From Yponomeuta sedellus (taxonomy: Eukaryota > Arthropoda > Insecta > Lepidoptera > Yponomeutidae), in contig OW203747.1 of assembly GCA_934045075.1 (NCBI GenBank), forward strand, positions 7,460,357 to 7,524,356: DNA of 64,000 bases. Direction: 5' to 3'. The position numbers were made by a program, and so were the translations under genes. How positions within the stretch are numbered: position 1 is the first letter of the stretch; each line of letters starts with the position of its first letter. Below the pieces are notes generated by a model, which was given only the letters and a program-made list of their open reading frames with translations, searched no databases and was not told the origin of the DNA. Positions 21,352 through 32,304 of the stretch are shown piece after piece.

Positions 21352-23605
21352 ATTTTTTTTTTTTTTTTTATTTATTTATACGAAAACAAACAGTCTTACA
21401 ATAACATTAACAATTTGTCTTAAAAAGAAATAGACCTATAGTTTTCCGAAATCGAAAACAAAAAATAACTATATTTTTAAATTCCTGAAAAAATATAACA
21501 TGCAATACCTACTAAACAAAACAAAGCATCAATAAAATTACAGGTAACAAATTATTTAGCCAACTTTCAGCCTAATAACTGAATTTTTGAATGAGTTTAG
21601 TGTGCTGCCGAAAATATCAATTTCACTCAACTTATCATTATAAAGTTTACATGTTCGTCGGATAAAACGATTCTGTCCACAACGTGTGCCATCACAAGAT
21701 AGTGAAAACAGGTCTCTCTTGCGTGACCCTCTACGGGGAACTTTGAAACTTATTTTATGTAACAGGGATGAGGAGTCAATAATATTATTAAGGATTTTAA
21801 AAAGCATAACAAGATCAGCAACAATTCGTCGGTGTTGAAGTGACGTAATTTTGTGACGCTCAGCTGCAGCGGCGTAGTTAGAAAAGTAATTATTGGTGCG
21901 GTAATCTAGATTTTTCAAAAACTTATTTTGTATTGCTTCGATCCTATCTATATGCACATTGTAGAACGGTCGCCAAACAGTGGATGCAAATTCTAGGCGA
22001 CTGCGGACGTAACTATTAAATAGGGTTTTATAAGTTGAAGCCAGTTTGAAGGGCTTCCCCAGTCTCAAAATAATACCGAGTTGTCTGTAAGATTTATTTA
22101 TTATGCTATCTATATGGGACGTAAAACTAAGTTTAGAATCAAGTATAACGCCTAAGTCACGGATTTTTTGAACTCTTTCAAGAGTTTTATTACATAATTT
22201 ATATTCGTAATAAGTAGGATTGAGTTTGCGAGTAAAACTTATAGTATAACATTTATCTGGATTCAAAAACAAGCTATTAGTTTTACAAATTTGTTCAAAG
22301 TTAGCAAGGTCCCTCTGTAATAGATTACAATCATCCGTGTTACGAATAATTCTAAAAATTTTTGTGTCATCTGCATACAGTAATATGTCGGAATTGTTTA
22401 CACTTTTTATAATATCATTTAAATACAAAATGAATAATAATGGGCCTAAATGCGACCCTTGCGGCACACCCGAGCTGATAGGTTTAAATTGAGACGTAAA
22501 TCCCCTCAAAACTACTGCTTGTGTCCTATTGGTTACGTACGATTTAATCCAACGGAATAGGTCACCATGAATACCAAGATGCCAAAGCTTCCGCAAGAGA
22601 GTGTTGTGATTGATCTTATCAAAAGCCTTGGCGAAATCGGTATAGATTGCATCAACTTGGTACCCGTCATCCATTGCGGTAAGTACAATATCCGTAAATT
22701 CTAGAAGATTTGTGTCCACACTTCGACCCCTGAAGAATCCGTGTTGATTTGGTATGATGTGTCGACTGACTGCTAGAGAAAGCTGGTCTGTAACAATCTT
22801 TTCCAGAATTTTACTAAATTGACATAATTTGGATATAGGCCTATATTTTTCTATATTCTGAGTAACCCTGCCCTTTGGTATAGGGGTAACCCAAGCTTGT
22901 TTCCACAAACTAGGAAAAATCCCTTCTTGAATCGATTTTTTAAAGATAATTGTAACAGGAGGAGTCAATGATGATGAACATCGAGATATAAATAAGGGGT
23001 GGATGCTGTCGGGACCTGCTCCCTTATTGACATTGATACATTTTAAATATTTATATACTATTTTTTCATTTAATTCTATGGAATTAGCATCTATGACGGC
23101 TTCCAAAGCAGGTTCCAAGTCATCCGTTGAAATAAGTTCCGAATCACAAGTTTCAAACACGGATTGAAAATGCAAATTGAACATATTACAAATTTGCTCA
23201 CCGTCCGATGAAGATGTACCCTTGTAATTCATATTCTGAGGGAACTCATTGTTGGAAAAGATGTTTTTTATATAAGACCAAAAGAATTTCGGATTGGAGT
23301 TAATTTTTGATTCCGAATAATTAATGTAATTATTGTAACATTGCCTTTCCATCTTCTCTGCTCTCTTTCTAAGTAATGAGAAAGTATCATAATCCAGTGG
23401 ATTACCATACGTTTTCCAAGCTTTATGAGCTTTCCGTTTTTCTTTTAAAAGCTTAATTAATGGTCTGGTATACCAGGCCGGATGGGACGTGGTTTCCATT
23501 ACATAACGGTGAGGTACATATTTATTTATTAAAGCGTTAAGAAAATTATAAAACTTTGTAATACTTTCCTCCACCGTAGAAGAGGAAAAACATTCTTTCC
23601 AAAAA
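21352..23605 (-). mobile_element. 5'-truncated CR1/Jockey-type LINE insertion
   Basis: The element holds the reverse-transcriptase frame described at 21556-23574, then about 200 bases of 3' sequence ending in an A-rich tail (a T run at 21352-21369 on the + strand). The 5' side breaks off inside ORF2 near 23605, beside another A-rich run. No clear target-site duplication could be read; AACAAT occurs on both sides but is too short to trust. Confidence 0.8.
21556..23574 (-). CDS. LINE reverse transcriptase ORF (5'-truncated)
   Basis: An uninterrupted 672-codon frame encodes the C-terminal part of a non-LTR retrotransposon ORF2: linker, reverse transcriptase and C-terminal region. In this frame motif A (YTDFAKAFD) is at about residues 311-319, GVPQGS at 369-374 and the catalytic YADD at 400-403. 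KGAGPDSI and the segment around PNQHGFFRGRS are also typical. The endonuclease domain is missing. The first codon here is GTG and not a true start; the frame stays open upstream (read as ..ECFSSST..) to about 23600, where the element is cut off. The clade looks like the CR1/Jockey superfamily (possibly Daphne-like), assigned from memory. The lack of stops over 2 kb means the insertion is young. Confidence 0.9.
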   Translation of the reverse strand: MEESITKFYNFLNALINKYVPHRYVMETTSHPAWYTRPLIKLLKEKRKAHKAWKTYGNPLDYDTFSLLRKRAEKMERQCYNNYINYSESKINSNPKFFWSYIKNIFSNNEFPQNMNYKGTSSSDGEQICNMFNLHFQSVFETCDSELISTDDLEPALEAVIDANSIELNEKIVYKYLKCINVNKGAGPDSIHPLFISRCSSSLTPPVTIIFKKSIQEGIFPSLWKQAWVTPIPKGRVTQNIEKYRPISKLCQFSKILEKIVTDQLSLAVSRHIIPNQHGFFRGRSVDTNLLEFTDIVLTAMDDGYQVDAIYTDFAKAFDKINHNTLLRKLWHLGIHGDLFRWIKSYVTNRTQAVVLRGFTSQFKPISSGVPQGSHLGPLLFILYLNDIIKSVNNSDILLYADDTKIFRIIRNTDDCNLLQRDLANFEQICKTNSLFLNPDKCYTISFTRKLNPTYYEYKLCNKTLERVQKIRDLGVILDSKLSFTSHIDSIINKSYRQLGIILRLGKPFKLASTYKTLFNSYVRSRLEFASTVWRPFYNVHIDRIEAIQNKFLKNLDYRTNNYFSNYAAAAERHKITSLQHRRIVADLVMLFKILNNIIDSSSLLHKISFKVPRRGSRKRDLFSLSCDGTRCGQNRFIRRTCKLYNDKLSEIDIFGSTLNSFKNSVIRLKVG

Positions 23606-23849
23606 ACAAAAAAAAAATATAGAGAAACAATTTAAACAAATAACATAATTTAAAAACCTATTATTATAGGCTGGTACAAAGGTTATTATAGGCTGGAGAC
23701 GACGAACTGGCAAAAAAACAAAGCAAAATTAATACAAGCCTTTTTATATCCAGAACAGATGATTTATAAAGCTTGTAATAGCAACACCTGGGGGTACGGG
23801 CCGCCATCTGTACTCTTAGATTAAGAATATAATTACCTGTCTACACATT

Positions 23850-23950
23850 CAACACTCACATACGCACGCACTCACTCACACGCACTATCACACACTCACT
23901 CACTCACTCAATCACTCACTCACTCACTCACTCACTCACTCACTCACACC
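23850..23950 (+). repeat. ACTC tetranucleotide array
   Basis: CACTCACTCACT-type repeats with ACAC-rich edges. Other short simple repeats: CT at 5597-5626, GA at 16757-16776, GT at 18287-18309 and TA-rich at 6150-6192. Confidence 0.85.
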
Positions 23951-24570
23951 CACATACATACATATACATATACAAATACCACATATACAATTGTGTTTAT
24001 GTATGTGTGTGAGAGAAAAATAATAAACCCTTATTATTATTTTTCTCTTCTCCTTTTTAATACTAGATTAAATTCATGTTGAAATAGTGTCTACTTAAGT
24101 CTTGTACAGAAACATTAAAAAAAAACTGTAAAATAAACGTTAGATGCCTAGTACAGGTTTGACCTAGTTTAGGATCATGTAAATATGTAAGAAACACTAG
24201 TTTATAAACATAATTGTAAACTTTTTGCTTCAAAATAAAATTTCTTATATTCATAGACTGGTCGCAACATATTATGAAGGTAAAATAAACGCTTCACCCT
24301 TCACTTTCATACACTTTTTGGAGGTCGAAGCAATTTGGTGCTGCAGTTATGACTGATTAAAATTGGTCTTCGACAGTTGACGTCTCAAGATCCTAGTTTT
24401 TTTTCTTAAACCAGTATACAATTTATCACCAGTCAAACTACCAATTAGTTTTAATTACTTACTTTAAGGAATACTTTTTTATTTTCAATTTGAAATTCCA
24501 TGCCGCCATTTCGGCGAAGGTATCGATTACGTGTTAAGGGTAAGCGCTTCAAAATAAACATACGACAATT

Positions 24571-24780
24571 TCTGTGGCGTAGCAGTAGCGCATCTGCCTA
24601 TCATGCGAGAAGTACCGGGTTCAACCCCCGTCTAGGGACAAAAAAACGCCAGGTCTTGGATGTTTACATGTTTGTGATGTCGTTGTTTCTGACACAGGGT
24701 ATCCTAGTGTGGGGACCAGAAGCAATGTATGTGCCTGTGTGTAAACGTTGTTGTAATGATCATTATACACCACAAAAACT
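24571..24780 (+). mobile_element. SINE-2 copy
   Basis: Head GTGGCGTAGCAGTAGCGC from 24573, a diverged box B, and a body with ACACAGGGTATCCTAGTGTG. It is followed 30 bases later by a different tRNA-derived SINE. Confidence 0.7.
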
Positions 24781-24811
24781 AGAGATAAAAAGAGATATGG
24801 TATGTAGATAG

Positions 24812-25660
24812 ATAGACGGCCTCGGTGGCGCAGGGGTTTGTCACGCTCCTGTACAACTGAAGGTCTCGGGTTCGATCCCCGGCCGGGTCAAAGTAGGAAA
24901 CGAACTTTTCTAGTTTGTCTCGGGTATTGGATGTTATCGATGTATTTACATAGGCTGTTACTTATGTATGCGGAATCTGGGATTCCTATAATTTTAAACG
25001 CAATGTCTGACCTCCGTGGTCAAATTCGTTCTTTTTTTAAATACTGGCCGCTAATATTTTTCTCTTATATACGTTAGTTAGTGTTTTGTTTTTGTTGGGT
25101 TTAAAATGTCATATCGCTCAAAAAATGGAACTCACTCGTGAAAATATTCGTGCTATGACGCAGAATCATACTTCACCATGACAATGCCAGCTGTCATACA
25201 TCTCAGGAAACAACTACATTTTTGGATGGTCAAAAAATAGAATTGATGGGTCATCCACCGTACAGCCCTGATTTGGCTCCCAATGATTTCTATTTATTCC
25301 CAAATATAAAGAATAAATTACATGGTCAACGATTTTCGACCCGTGAAGATGCCGTAGATGCGTTCAAACATCACGTTTTGGAGATACCTCAATCAGAGTG
25401 GAAAAAGTGTTTTACAGATTGGTTTCATTGAATGCAAAAGCGCATCGATCAAAGTGGAGAATACTTTGAAAAACAATAAAAGCATATTTAGCCATGTACA
25501 TTTGTTTATTTTTTCTATTCCGCATACATAAGTAGCAGCCCTCGTATTGTATTAAATCTATCGTCGAGTTAGCACCTATAATACAAGTCATTTAGTTGTA
25601 CTTAGTATAGGGCTAACGAGGTCTGTGTAATATGTCCATGAATATTTATTTATTAATTAT
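24812..25660 (+). mobile_element. SINE-3 (tRNA-derived), split by mariner
   Basis: The head GGCCTCGGTGGCGCAGGGG (from 24817) with box B GGTTCGATCCCC is followed by a body up to 24948. The mariner occupies 24949-25544. The body resumes at 25547 with GAGTTAGCACC and a TATTTATTTA-rich end. Removing the mariner and one TA rejoins the SINE. Confidence 0.7.
24949..25544 (+). mobile_element. Internally deleted mariner element inside a SINE
   Basis: The ends are inverted repeats (GGCTGYTACTTATGTATGCG at 24953 and its reverse complement near 25540, 23 of 24 bases matching) and the element is flanked by TA at 24947-24948 and 25545-25546. It keeps a transposase start (ATG 25125, MELTRENIRAM) and then jumps to the C-terminal catalytic part: HDNAS, HPPYSPDLAPNDFYLFP, HVLEIPQSEWKKCF and GEYFEKQ. 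About 600 bp or more of transposase are deleted. It splits a tRNA-derived SINE (24812-24948 and 25547-25660). Confidence 0.85.
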
Positions 25661-25899
25661 TATTTATTATAGACACTTTATAAACCTTATATTTATGTGT
25701 GCCAGATGAATCGTAAACTTAACGGTGGCATCAAAAATCATAGAACAGGGTGACCTAGTTTTATTTTCGACGTGTCATATATTAATAAACATACATTTTT
25801 GTCACACATTACCTACCTGTAAAAAGTAATGTTTGTACTTTATGAAGTATGTAATATGTTCGTATAAATAATAAATTTCTTTATTCTCTATTTTTTTTA

Positions 25900-26085
25900 T
25901 CTATAATATAAAAATGAACAGCTAAATGTGTTGCTAAGCGCAAATATTGAGAGCAACTGAACTGATTTCGTTAATTCTGTTTTTTTAAAACTCCTCTAAG
26001 TACGAGAGTGGTTATTACGTAAAGAAATACAAAAAAAAATTAAGAATCGACTGTTAGGCGGCACGACGTTCGCCGGGTTAACTAG
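25900..26085 (+). mobile_element. Helitron-like non-autonomous element
   Basis: It starts with TC after an A (TCTATAATATAAAAATGAAC) and ends with CTAG before a T. A short hairpin (GGCG ... CGCC, 26057-26074) lies 7 bases before the end. TC/CTAG ends, an A-T insertion site and a subterminal hairpin are Helitron features. Related copies are at 3610-3750 (-), 8123-8306 (-) and 12026-12205 (+). No Rep/helicase frame is present. Confidence 0.55.
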
Positions 26086-26671
26086 TTATACATAAAAGCG
26101 GAAATTAAAAAGATATTTCTTAACCTAAGAGTACCGACGGCGGCCTTGTCACTAAAGGTGATCTCTTCCAAACAACCTTTATATGTAGAAAGCTAAATAG
26201 GCCTGTCAGGATCCTGGCAACTGGCAACACCTGGTATCTGCCATCCCCTCCGGGATACGGTCGTGAGTTTGAATAATGTTTTTTTTAGAAACTAATAATA
26301 TTAAGACTAGTATTTTTTTATGATTCGCGATACTCATACATAGTTATATATTAAAGTTTTACTTAATAAAAAATATAAATTTTGTTTTTATATTAATTTT
26401 AATTTCTATAGTTTATAATAATGTATATAATTTTAACGTTCTAATTCTTTATTATTTTTAAATGCAATATGTATAATGTAAATAATGTATAATGTTTAAT
26501 GCAATTAATTACACAATAGTTTTTACTGTAATGTAATTATTTTTGTTACAGACATAGACATAATAATATAAAACGCTATCAAAAAGGAAAATACTTAAAA
26601 AGGTTGAGTGGCCGGTCGGCAACAGCCACCTTCTAAACATCGAAGAATCTAAACATCAAAAAAAAACATCG

Positions 26672-27016
26672 TTATACTATTTTTATTTTTAATGCACTAA
26701 CCCGTGGTAAGGACAATTTTAAAAACCAATTTTTTTAGCCTCTAAATAGGTTTTTGAAATTGTCCTTAGCACGGGTTAGTGCGTTAAAAATAAAAATAGT
26801 ATAATCATGTGGGTACAGCGATATCATTCCGATGTAAAAACCTAACTGCAAAGTAGGTACTCGGGGCTGTAAGTGATGCAATTTACTTCAGCCAGATGTC
26901 GCTGCCTGTACGTAATACAGAGAATAGTGTAAAGAGGTTCGAAATTTCACTGATGCCGGTGACAGCCAGAGGTCGCGGGTTCGAATCCCGGCATGGGTAG
27001 AAATTTTAGGTTTTTG
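26672..27016 (+). mobile_element. SINE-1 foldback copy
   Basis: Arms 26672-26727 and 26749-26804 (56 bp) surround a 21-base loop. The middle module follows, then a tRNA-like part lacking its 5' half, and a shortened tail. Exact flanking repeats AAAAACATCG lie at 26662-26671 and 27017-27026. It is followed directly by the 3' half of a SINE-4 (27020-27150). Confidence 0.75.
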
Positions 27017-27154
27017 AAAAACATCGTGAGAAAACCTGAGTGTCTGAGATACTCAACTACTTGAGCGCTTGCCAATCCGCGGTGGAAACGCTGATCCTCT
27101 CTCTTTCTGAGAGAAGGCCTTTGCCCTGCAGTGGGACTTACTTGGGCTACATAA

Positions 27155-28384
27155 AAAAAATTCTTTAATTTTGATCACACTACCCCTTAACAAAAAAACC
27201 GCTACTAAAGTGAAGTAAAATAATTAAGATATTAATTATTAATACATCTCAATATTCCATTACCGCATTCAACCTGCAAATTGCTACCACAAACCCGGAC
27301 GGGTTCATAAGATTCTAATCAATATTTACATAACTAATTACGTTTCTAATTATCGCAACATTTCATCTTAACTTATTAAAACACAAGGTAGCTGGTAGCT
27401 GTGTCTTTTTGTGATTGAAATTTAACGTTTAAATCAAACGATAATGACCTCTGATTGCTTGAAGATAAAGCTTAAACATGCGTGCTGCATGAGAACTTTG
27501 AGTCAAATAGAGTATGTTTATATAAATGTTTATATTGCACAAAATTCTTAAGAACTGGAATTATGATCAAAAGTATCGCTCGTAGCCCCGGCCACCAGAG
27601 TAATATAAAACGATCACGAAGGTTAAGGTTAGGGCGCATTCAGTGCGTGGATGGGTGGCCGTCTGTGACTAATGCTAGTGACTTTTTTTCGAACGGTTCC
27701 GTGGTTTGCGAGGCACGTTAAGCATTTTGAGCCGGCTGCCGTGTATAGATGGCAGTCGTCGAGACGTTTAAAGAAAATACAAAAAAAAAATAACTATACA
27801 CAAAAAAATATTAATCATAATTTTCATCTTAAATAATACGAAACGTAGGACTGCACCAGCATAATTGTTACACTGTAACTGTAACTTTAGTTTTTCGCTG
27901 ACTGTAAGCCGCGTTGTTTCGAGTTAATTCGCTCTAATTACGTTTTTATTGCGGCTTCCGAGTCGGTTTGTGACGGAAAATGCCAGTTCAGGGTTTTCTT
28001 TTACTGCCTTTTTAATGGGTGATGCATTGCCTCTACCTTGGGTAAATGGGTGAACCCCGATTGTCTGAAGTGTTCTCTTAAGGAGTGGATGTAAGGCATG
28101 TAAAGTTTTAAAGTAATACAGGGAAAATTATGTATACCTTACTGCGTAAATATGAATCGTAGAAAAAAGGCAGAATAAAAATAGTTGCAAAAGTCAAAAT
28201 AACAGAGTTCAGGAATTTAGAACGAACGCAAAATATATATTAAAATACTTACCGAGAGTCTTAATTAAGGAATAGTCTTTTTATAACTGTTTTAAACTAC
28301 ATATAGTCGCTGCTATTGAAGTTTGCTTAACAATATTAGAAATTTTGTATATCATTGAAAAAAAAAAAATTGATATTTACATTC
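27155..28384. other. Mostly unique AT-rich stretch
   Basis: Apart from the Rep-F fragment at 27630-27768 I see no repeat and no coding frame. Confidence 0.45.
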
Positions 28385-28530
28385 TTATGTGTTTCATTGC
28401 TGGGCGAACGTCTTCCCTCCTTTTTCCATCTATCCCAGTCTCCAGCCACCTCACACCATCCCGGCAAGAATTCATTTAGGGCGTCCCGCCATCTTCCCCT
28501 TGGTCTGCCGCGACGTAGGTGTCCATTTTG
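28385..28530 (-). pseudogene. LINE ORF C-terminal fragment (GRPRGRWRD motif)
   Basis: The - strand reads GHLRRGRPRGRWRDALNEFL then DWDRWKKEGR. The arrangement of GRPxxRW followed by a tryptophan-containing segment is typical of RTE/CR1 ORF2 ends, but the subfamily is different from the copy at 30 kb. No upstream LINE sequence is visible. Confidence 0.45.
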
Positions 28531-28621
28531 CGAAACCAAGAAAAACGAAGTTGATGTTTTTTAAATTTCAAAACAATTTTTTGAGCTCGAAATACCTACA
28601 ATCAAAGTTTAAAATCGATTT

Positions 28622-28815
28622 AAAAGTAAAGTAATGTAAAAGTATTTTATTCGTAAAACATGAGTACATACATGATGTTGGAGTTGTTACATATGAGCCC
28701 TGTGCATGTTTTGCCTTAATAGGCATACGAAATTCGAGAAGCCACCTTGAAAGGAAACAGACTTTATATTGAAAGATTAAAAACAGAAAAACCTTTAAGA
28801 ATTTGCGATAAACAG
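28622..28815 (-). repeat. Dispersed repeat Rep-J (LINE-like 3' end)
   Basis: About 190 bases recur at 58530-58723 at roughly 90% identity (GGAGTTGTTACATATGAGCC in both). The left end is a run of AAAGTA units, so on the - strand the copies end in a TACTTT microsatellite, as some LINEs do. Confidence 0.6.
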
Positions 28816-29794
28816 TGTCATACAAGTGAAGATAACTTCCACTATCCACATCACCCCATACTCATTCATATGAGGCGCGCCTTTTTAAAAATATGCTTAT
28901 TGTGCAATAAATAATTTTCTTATCCATTCTAATGATAAAAGCTTATTAAAAAAGGTTGCATGAGCATGCAGTTTTGGGTCGTGTATTGTTTTCAATCCTG
29001 GCACGTATACCACGAATTAGAATCCGCAATAAAAAAAACGAGTAGCGCGTAAACGAATTAAAACAAACCCGCGAAATAAACCGCGCCCACCTACCTGTTA
29101 CGTCGAAACACGCGGGAAAAAAGAAGATATTCCTAAAAAGGAAAATATTTTCAAGCTTGATGCTGGCTGAAATATTTCGTAGCTTGCAAAAAAAAAACCT
29201 TAACAAAATGCCGAGTTTACTTTTTACACGCTTTTCGACGTCTCGCGCTAAATTTGTTCCTAGTCAGACTGCAGTTACTGGAGTTCTTTTTTCAGCAAAC
29301 GCCGACTGCACAAACAGAATTGCACTCTAAAACTGCTAGGATTAAGCGCTGGAATTGATGGCACACGCCGTCTCCGCTGAAATATGGTCTCAATTTACAC
29401 CGCAGTAGAGTTTAGATTTATTCGGGTTGAGTGCCAAGTGGATAGGTGGATTCCCAAAGCTACGGTTTTCGGTTTTCTTTTGGATTCGGCTTGGTTAAGC
29501 GTTTAATTCTGCAATGAGTTGCTGTGAATAAATTTAGATACGTAATTCCGGCTTTGAAAGGGGTATATTGAATTGATGGCCTTTTTCTCGAATGAGGAAA
29601 ATTGTTGTCGATGGCAATAAATTGGCTAGTGCTTTCATCGACTCATGAACATGTTTTTGCAGGCAAAAAATCATAATTTTAAAACAAAATTATTGATTTT
29701 TAAAAATTGATTACATACTGTTAACGCCTGCGTGAATTGCTTACAATGGACTTATGAGTGCACTGGCCAGTAAAGTGATTAATCAAAAATATAA

Positions 29795-30215
29795 ATGTCG
29801 GTGCCGAAACGTGGACACTCACGGTGGGGCTGATCCACAAATTACAGTCGCTCAGCGTGCTATGGAAAGGGCTATGCTTGGGGTTTCTCTGAAAGATCGA
29901 ATTCGAAACGAAGTCATCCGACAGAGAACCAAAGTCACTGACATAGCCCACCGAATTAGCATGCTGAAGTGGCAGTGGGCCGGCCCTATCACCCGAAGAA
30001 CTGATAACCGATGGGGTAGAAGAGTTCTTGAGTGGAGACCGCGGATCGGTAAACGTAGTGTAGGACGTCCTCAGACTCGGTGGAGCGATGATCTTCGCAG
30101 GGCGGCTGGCAAGAGCTGGATGAGAGTAGCCGAGGACCGTGCTCAGTGGCGTGCAATCGGAGAGGCCCATGTCCAGCAGTGGACAATCGTAGGCCGATGA
30201 TGATGATGATAAAAT
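29795..30215 (+). pseudogene. RTE-clade LINE ORF C-terminus, frameshifted
   Basis: From about 29795 the sequence encodes YGAETWT-like residues. After a frameshift near 29840 it encodes the RTE C-terminal block: VAQRAMERAMLGVSL, then WRPRIGKRSVGRPQTRW, RVAEDRAQWR and VQQW before a stop at 30198-30200 and a GATGAT tail. This is the typical 3' end of an RTE retrotransposon. Catalytic parts are absent (5' truncation). Related but more decayed copies lie at 6562-6897, 30753-30890, 48010-48245 and 63835-63965. Confidence 0.8.
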
Positions 30216-30321
30216 GTCAACAAGAAAGACAGATTTTTGAGAAAAGAACAAGCGTTTTGACTGCCTATCGATATTAAATATGAACCCTTTTATGATTTCA
30301 AAATAAAGAATAATAATAATA

Positions 30322-30640
30322 ATGTCCCCACAGCTGGGACACGGGTCTCTTCCAGCATCGCATAGGCCATACTACTCCACGGGGGCCAAGTCCGGGATGG
30401 TGGAGAATTGTAAGGCAGTGGCGCGCCTTAACGTCTGAAATTATCAAGCCGCTCATAAGCCCTCTGACATGGTTTAACCACTGCCTTTACATGACAGCCG
30501 GTACCAACGGCGTAACGTGCCTTGCGAAGCACGCAAGCGCTCAGAAAAATGCCACTATTGGTAGTCACGGGACAATCACCCATCCTGCACCTGTAGTTGC
30601 TTTTAACTCAAGTAGTTGATTCCAATTTCTCAAGTAATTG
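30322..30640 (+). repeat. Rep-F copy
   Basis: Nearly full length, located between the arms of the 29-31 kb inverted repeat. Confidence 0.65.
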
Positions 30641-30686
30641 ATTCCAAGCTTCGTGCCTATAGTGCAAACTGAAGTGGTAATAGGTG

Positions 30687-30752
30687 GTCAAATATATCGA
30701 AGAACCTAAGGTCGATGACCCCATCGACCTTCGGTTCTTCGATATATTTGAC
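30687..30752. repeat. 66-base hairpin
   Basis: Two 31-base arms match at 30 positions around an ACCC loop. It abuts an RTE fragment. Confidence 0.75.
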
Positions 30753-30890
30753 AAAGGTTCTCGAGTGGAGACCACGAACTGGCCAACTCAGCGTAGGACA
30801 ACCACTGGCACGCTGGACCGACGATCTTAGGCAGTTGCTGGCTGTAGCTGGATGAGGATGGCCGAGGAAGTGGCGTGCCTTGGTTGAGTA
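30753..30890 (+). pseudogene. RTE LINE fragment next to a hairpin
   Basis: A short stretch reads VLEWRPRTGQLSVGQPLARWTDDL in broken frames, matching the RTE C-terminal block. A 66-base hairpin (30687-30752) sits against its 5' edge. Confidence 0.55.
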
Positions 30891-32089
30891 CGAGCTTATT
30901 GATTGTACCTCGACCTAATTCTTACCTCATATTGTGAAAATTGAGTATTGTTATCAACCACGTGGTTAAGCCAGACAACTGCACAGCACACACACGGCTA
31001 TGATTTCCTATGTATGGCTTCATACAGACACGTTCATACACGTATGGGTTCAAAAATAACATTATTTTTGTGCGCCTGTGTGCGTGAGTATCGCGAATGG
31101 CTATGTAGCACACGCACTTAGATTCCGTCAAAGAGTAACTAGATGCAGACATGTTAGTATACATTATCTTCTGCTGTATCTTGAATGTGACGTCAGAAAG
31201 CGTATAAAAAGTAAACTCGGGATTTTGTTGAGTTTTTTTTTTTGCAAGCTTCGAAATATTTTAGCCAGCATATAGCTTTAAAATATTTTCCTTTTTAGGG
31301 ATAACTTCTTTTTTTTCGCGCGTGTTTCAACGTAACAGGGTAGGTGTGTTTTGTTTGAGCGCGGTTCATTTCGCCATCCAGTTTTAATTCGTCTACGTGG
31401 GACTCTTAATGCGATGCTTGATTTGCGATATTCGTACGAAAATTACCTACAAAACAATACATGACTAAAACTTTAAACCATTATTTACTTTTTGATAGCA
31501 TCTAATTGCTATCAGAGAGGAAATAAAAAGAAAATTTTGACGAACCTGCTATGCTTGTACCTTTTATGTCTACTTTCTTATTTGAATTTTCACCTTGACA
31601 TATTCTGATGAGTACTTGATTTTCTTAATTTTCTCTAGGTTTTTCTGTTAGTAGATACAGACGTTTTATAGAGTGAATTCATTATCACTTATATTGTATG
31701 TCTGTTTGGTTGTTTGTATTACTAACCAGAAGTATTTTGAAAAGTTCTTGATTTTCTTGAGTTAGATGAGGTTTTTCATACGTAAAAAAGTCCTTATAAC
31801 ATGACGTGAATTACTGCCACTAAGTTTGTCAACGTTGTCAATAAATAATGTTTTTTATATTTCATTAAGAAATACGAGTCTGTTTTGTCACTTGAAAGAC
31901 CGTTACAATTAATCTTTAAGTCATCAAATTCATAAAACTGCAAAAAGTCTTCATCACCGGATGTCTGACTAAGCTTTACGAGCACATAACTAATCTATGG
32001 CGCACTCCACATGAAGTTCATGAAACAGACAGCACGCACATTTAAAACAAGGGGGCGTCATCTAAAAATATAACACCGAAATATTCTAA

Positions 32090-32304
32090 GCGCACGTATT
32101 GCGACGGGCCTTAGTCACGTCTCGCGCGCCGCGACTCGCGTCGTTCGAAATTCGAAAATTCTTTGTTCAAAAATGGCATCCGACGTTTAAGTTTTCAATT
32201 TTTATTTCCTTAATGCCTCCGAAAGTTCTGCGTGCCTTTGTTACTCTTTGGCGTTAAATTTCTTTCCGGTGTGTGAGTGGATTTCTTTTTTTTTTTATTT
32301 TACG
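32090..32304 (+). promoter_or_regulatory. Candidate promoter and non-coding first exon of the roughest/kirre-like gene
   Basis: This block is non-repetitive within the window and CpG-rich at its left side (about 32098-32150, several CGCG words). It ends in a consensus donor, TTTTACG|GTAAGTCT, at 32304/32305. A matching acceptor (pyrimidine-rich tract then TTATAG) lies at 48743, 63 bases before the first ATG of coding exon 1, so a spliced 5'UTR is plausible. The block has two tiny upstream reading frames, ATG at 32173 (5 codons) and ATG at about 32214 (14 codons), which could dampen translation. No TATA box is convincing. The link to the gene 16 kb away is inference; it could be the first exon of another transcript. 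Confidence 0.3.

Larger units (their letters stand above)
28970..31475. repeat. Long inverted-repeat pair
   Basis: About 29029-29250 and 31185-31400 are reverse complements at high (roughly 85-90%) identity by eye, and weaker similarity extends outward to about 28970 and 31475. Between them lie an RTE fragment, a Rep-F and a hairpin, none of which explains the arms. It may be a non-autonomous DNA transposon with long terminal repeats, or a local inverted duplication. Confidence 0.6.

Noticed and set aside
29721..30251. 176-codon frame on the - strand
   Set aside because: It is the antisense shadow of the RTE fragment at 29795-30215.
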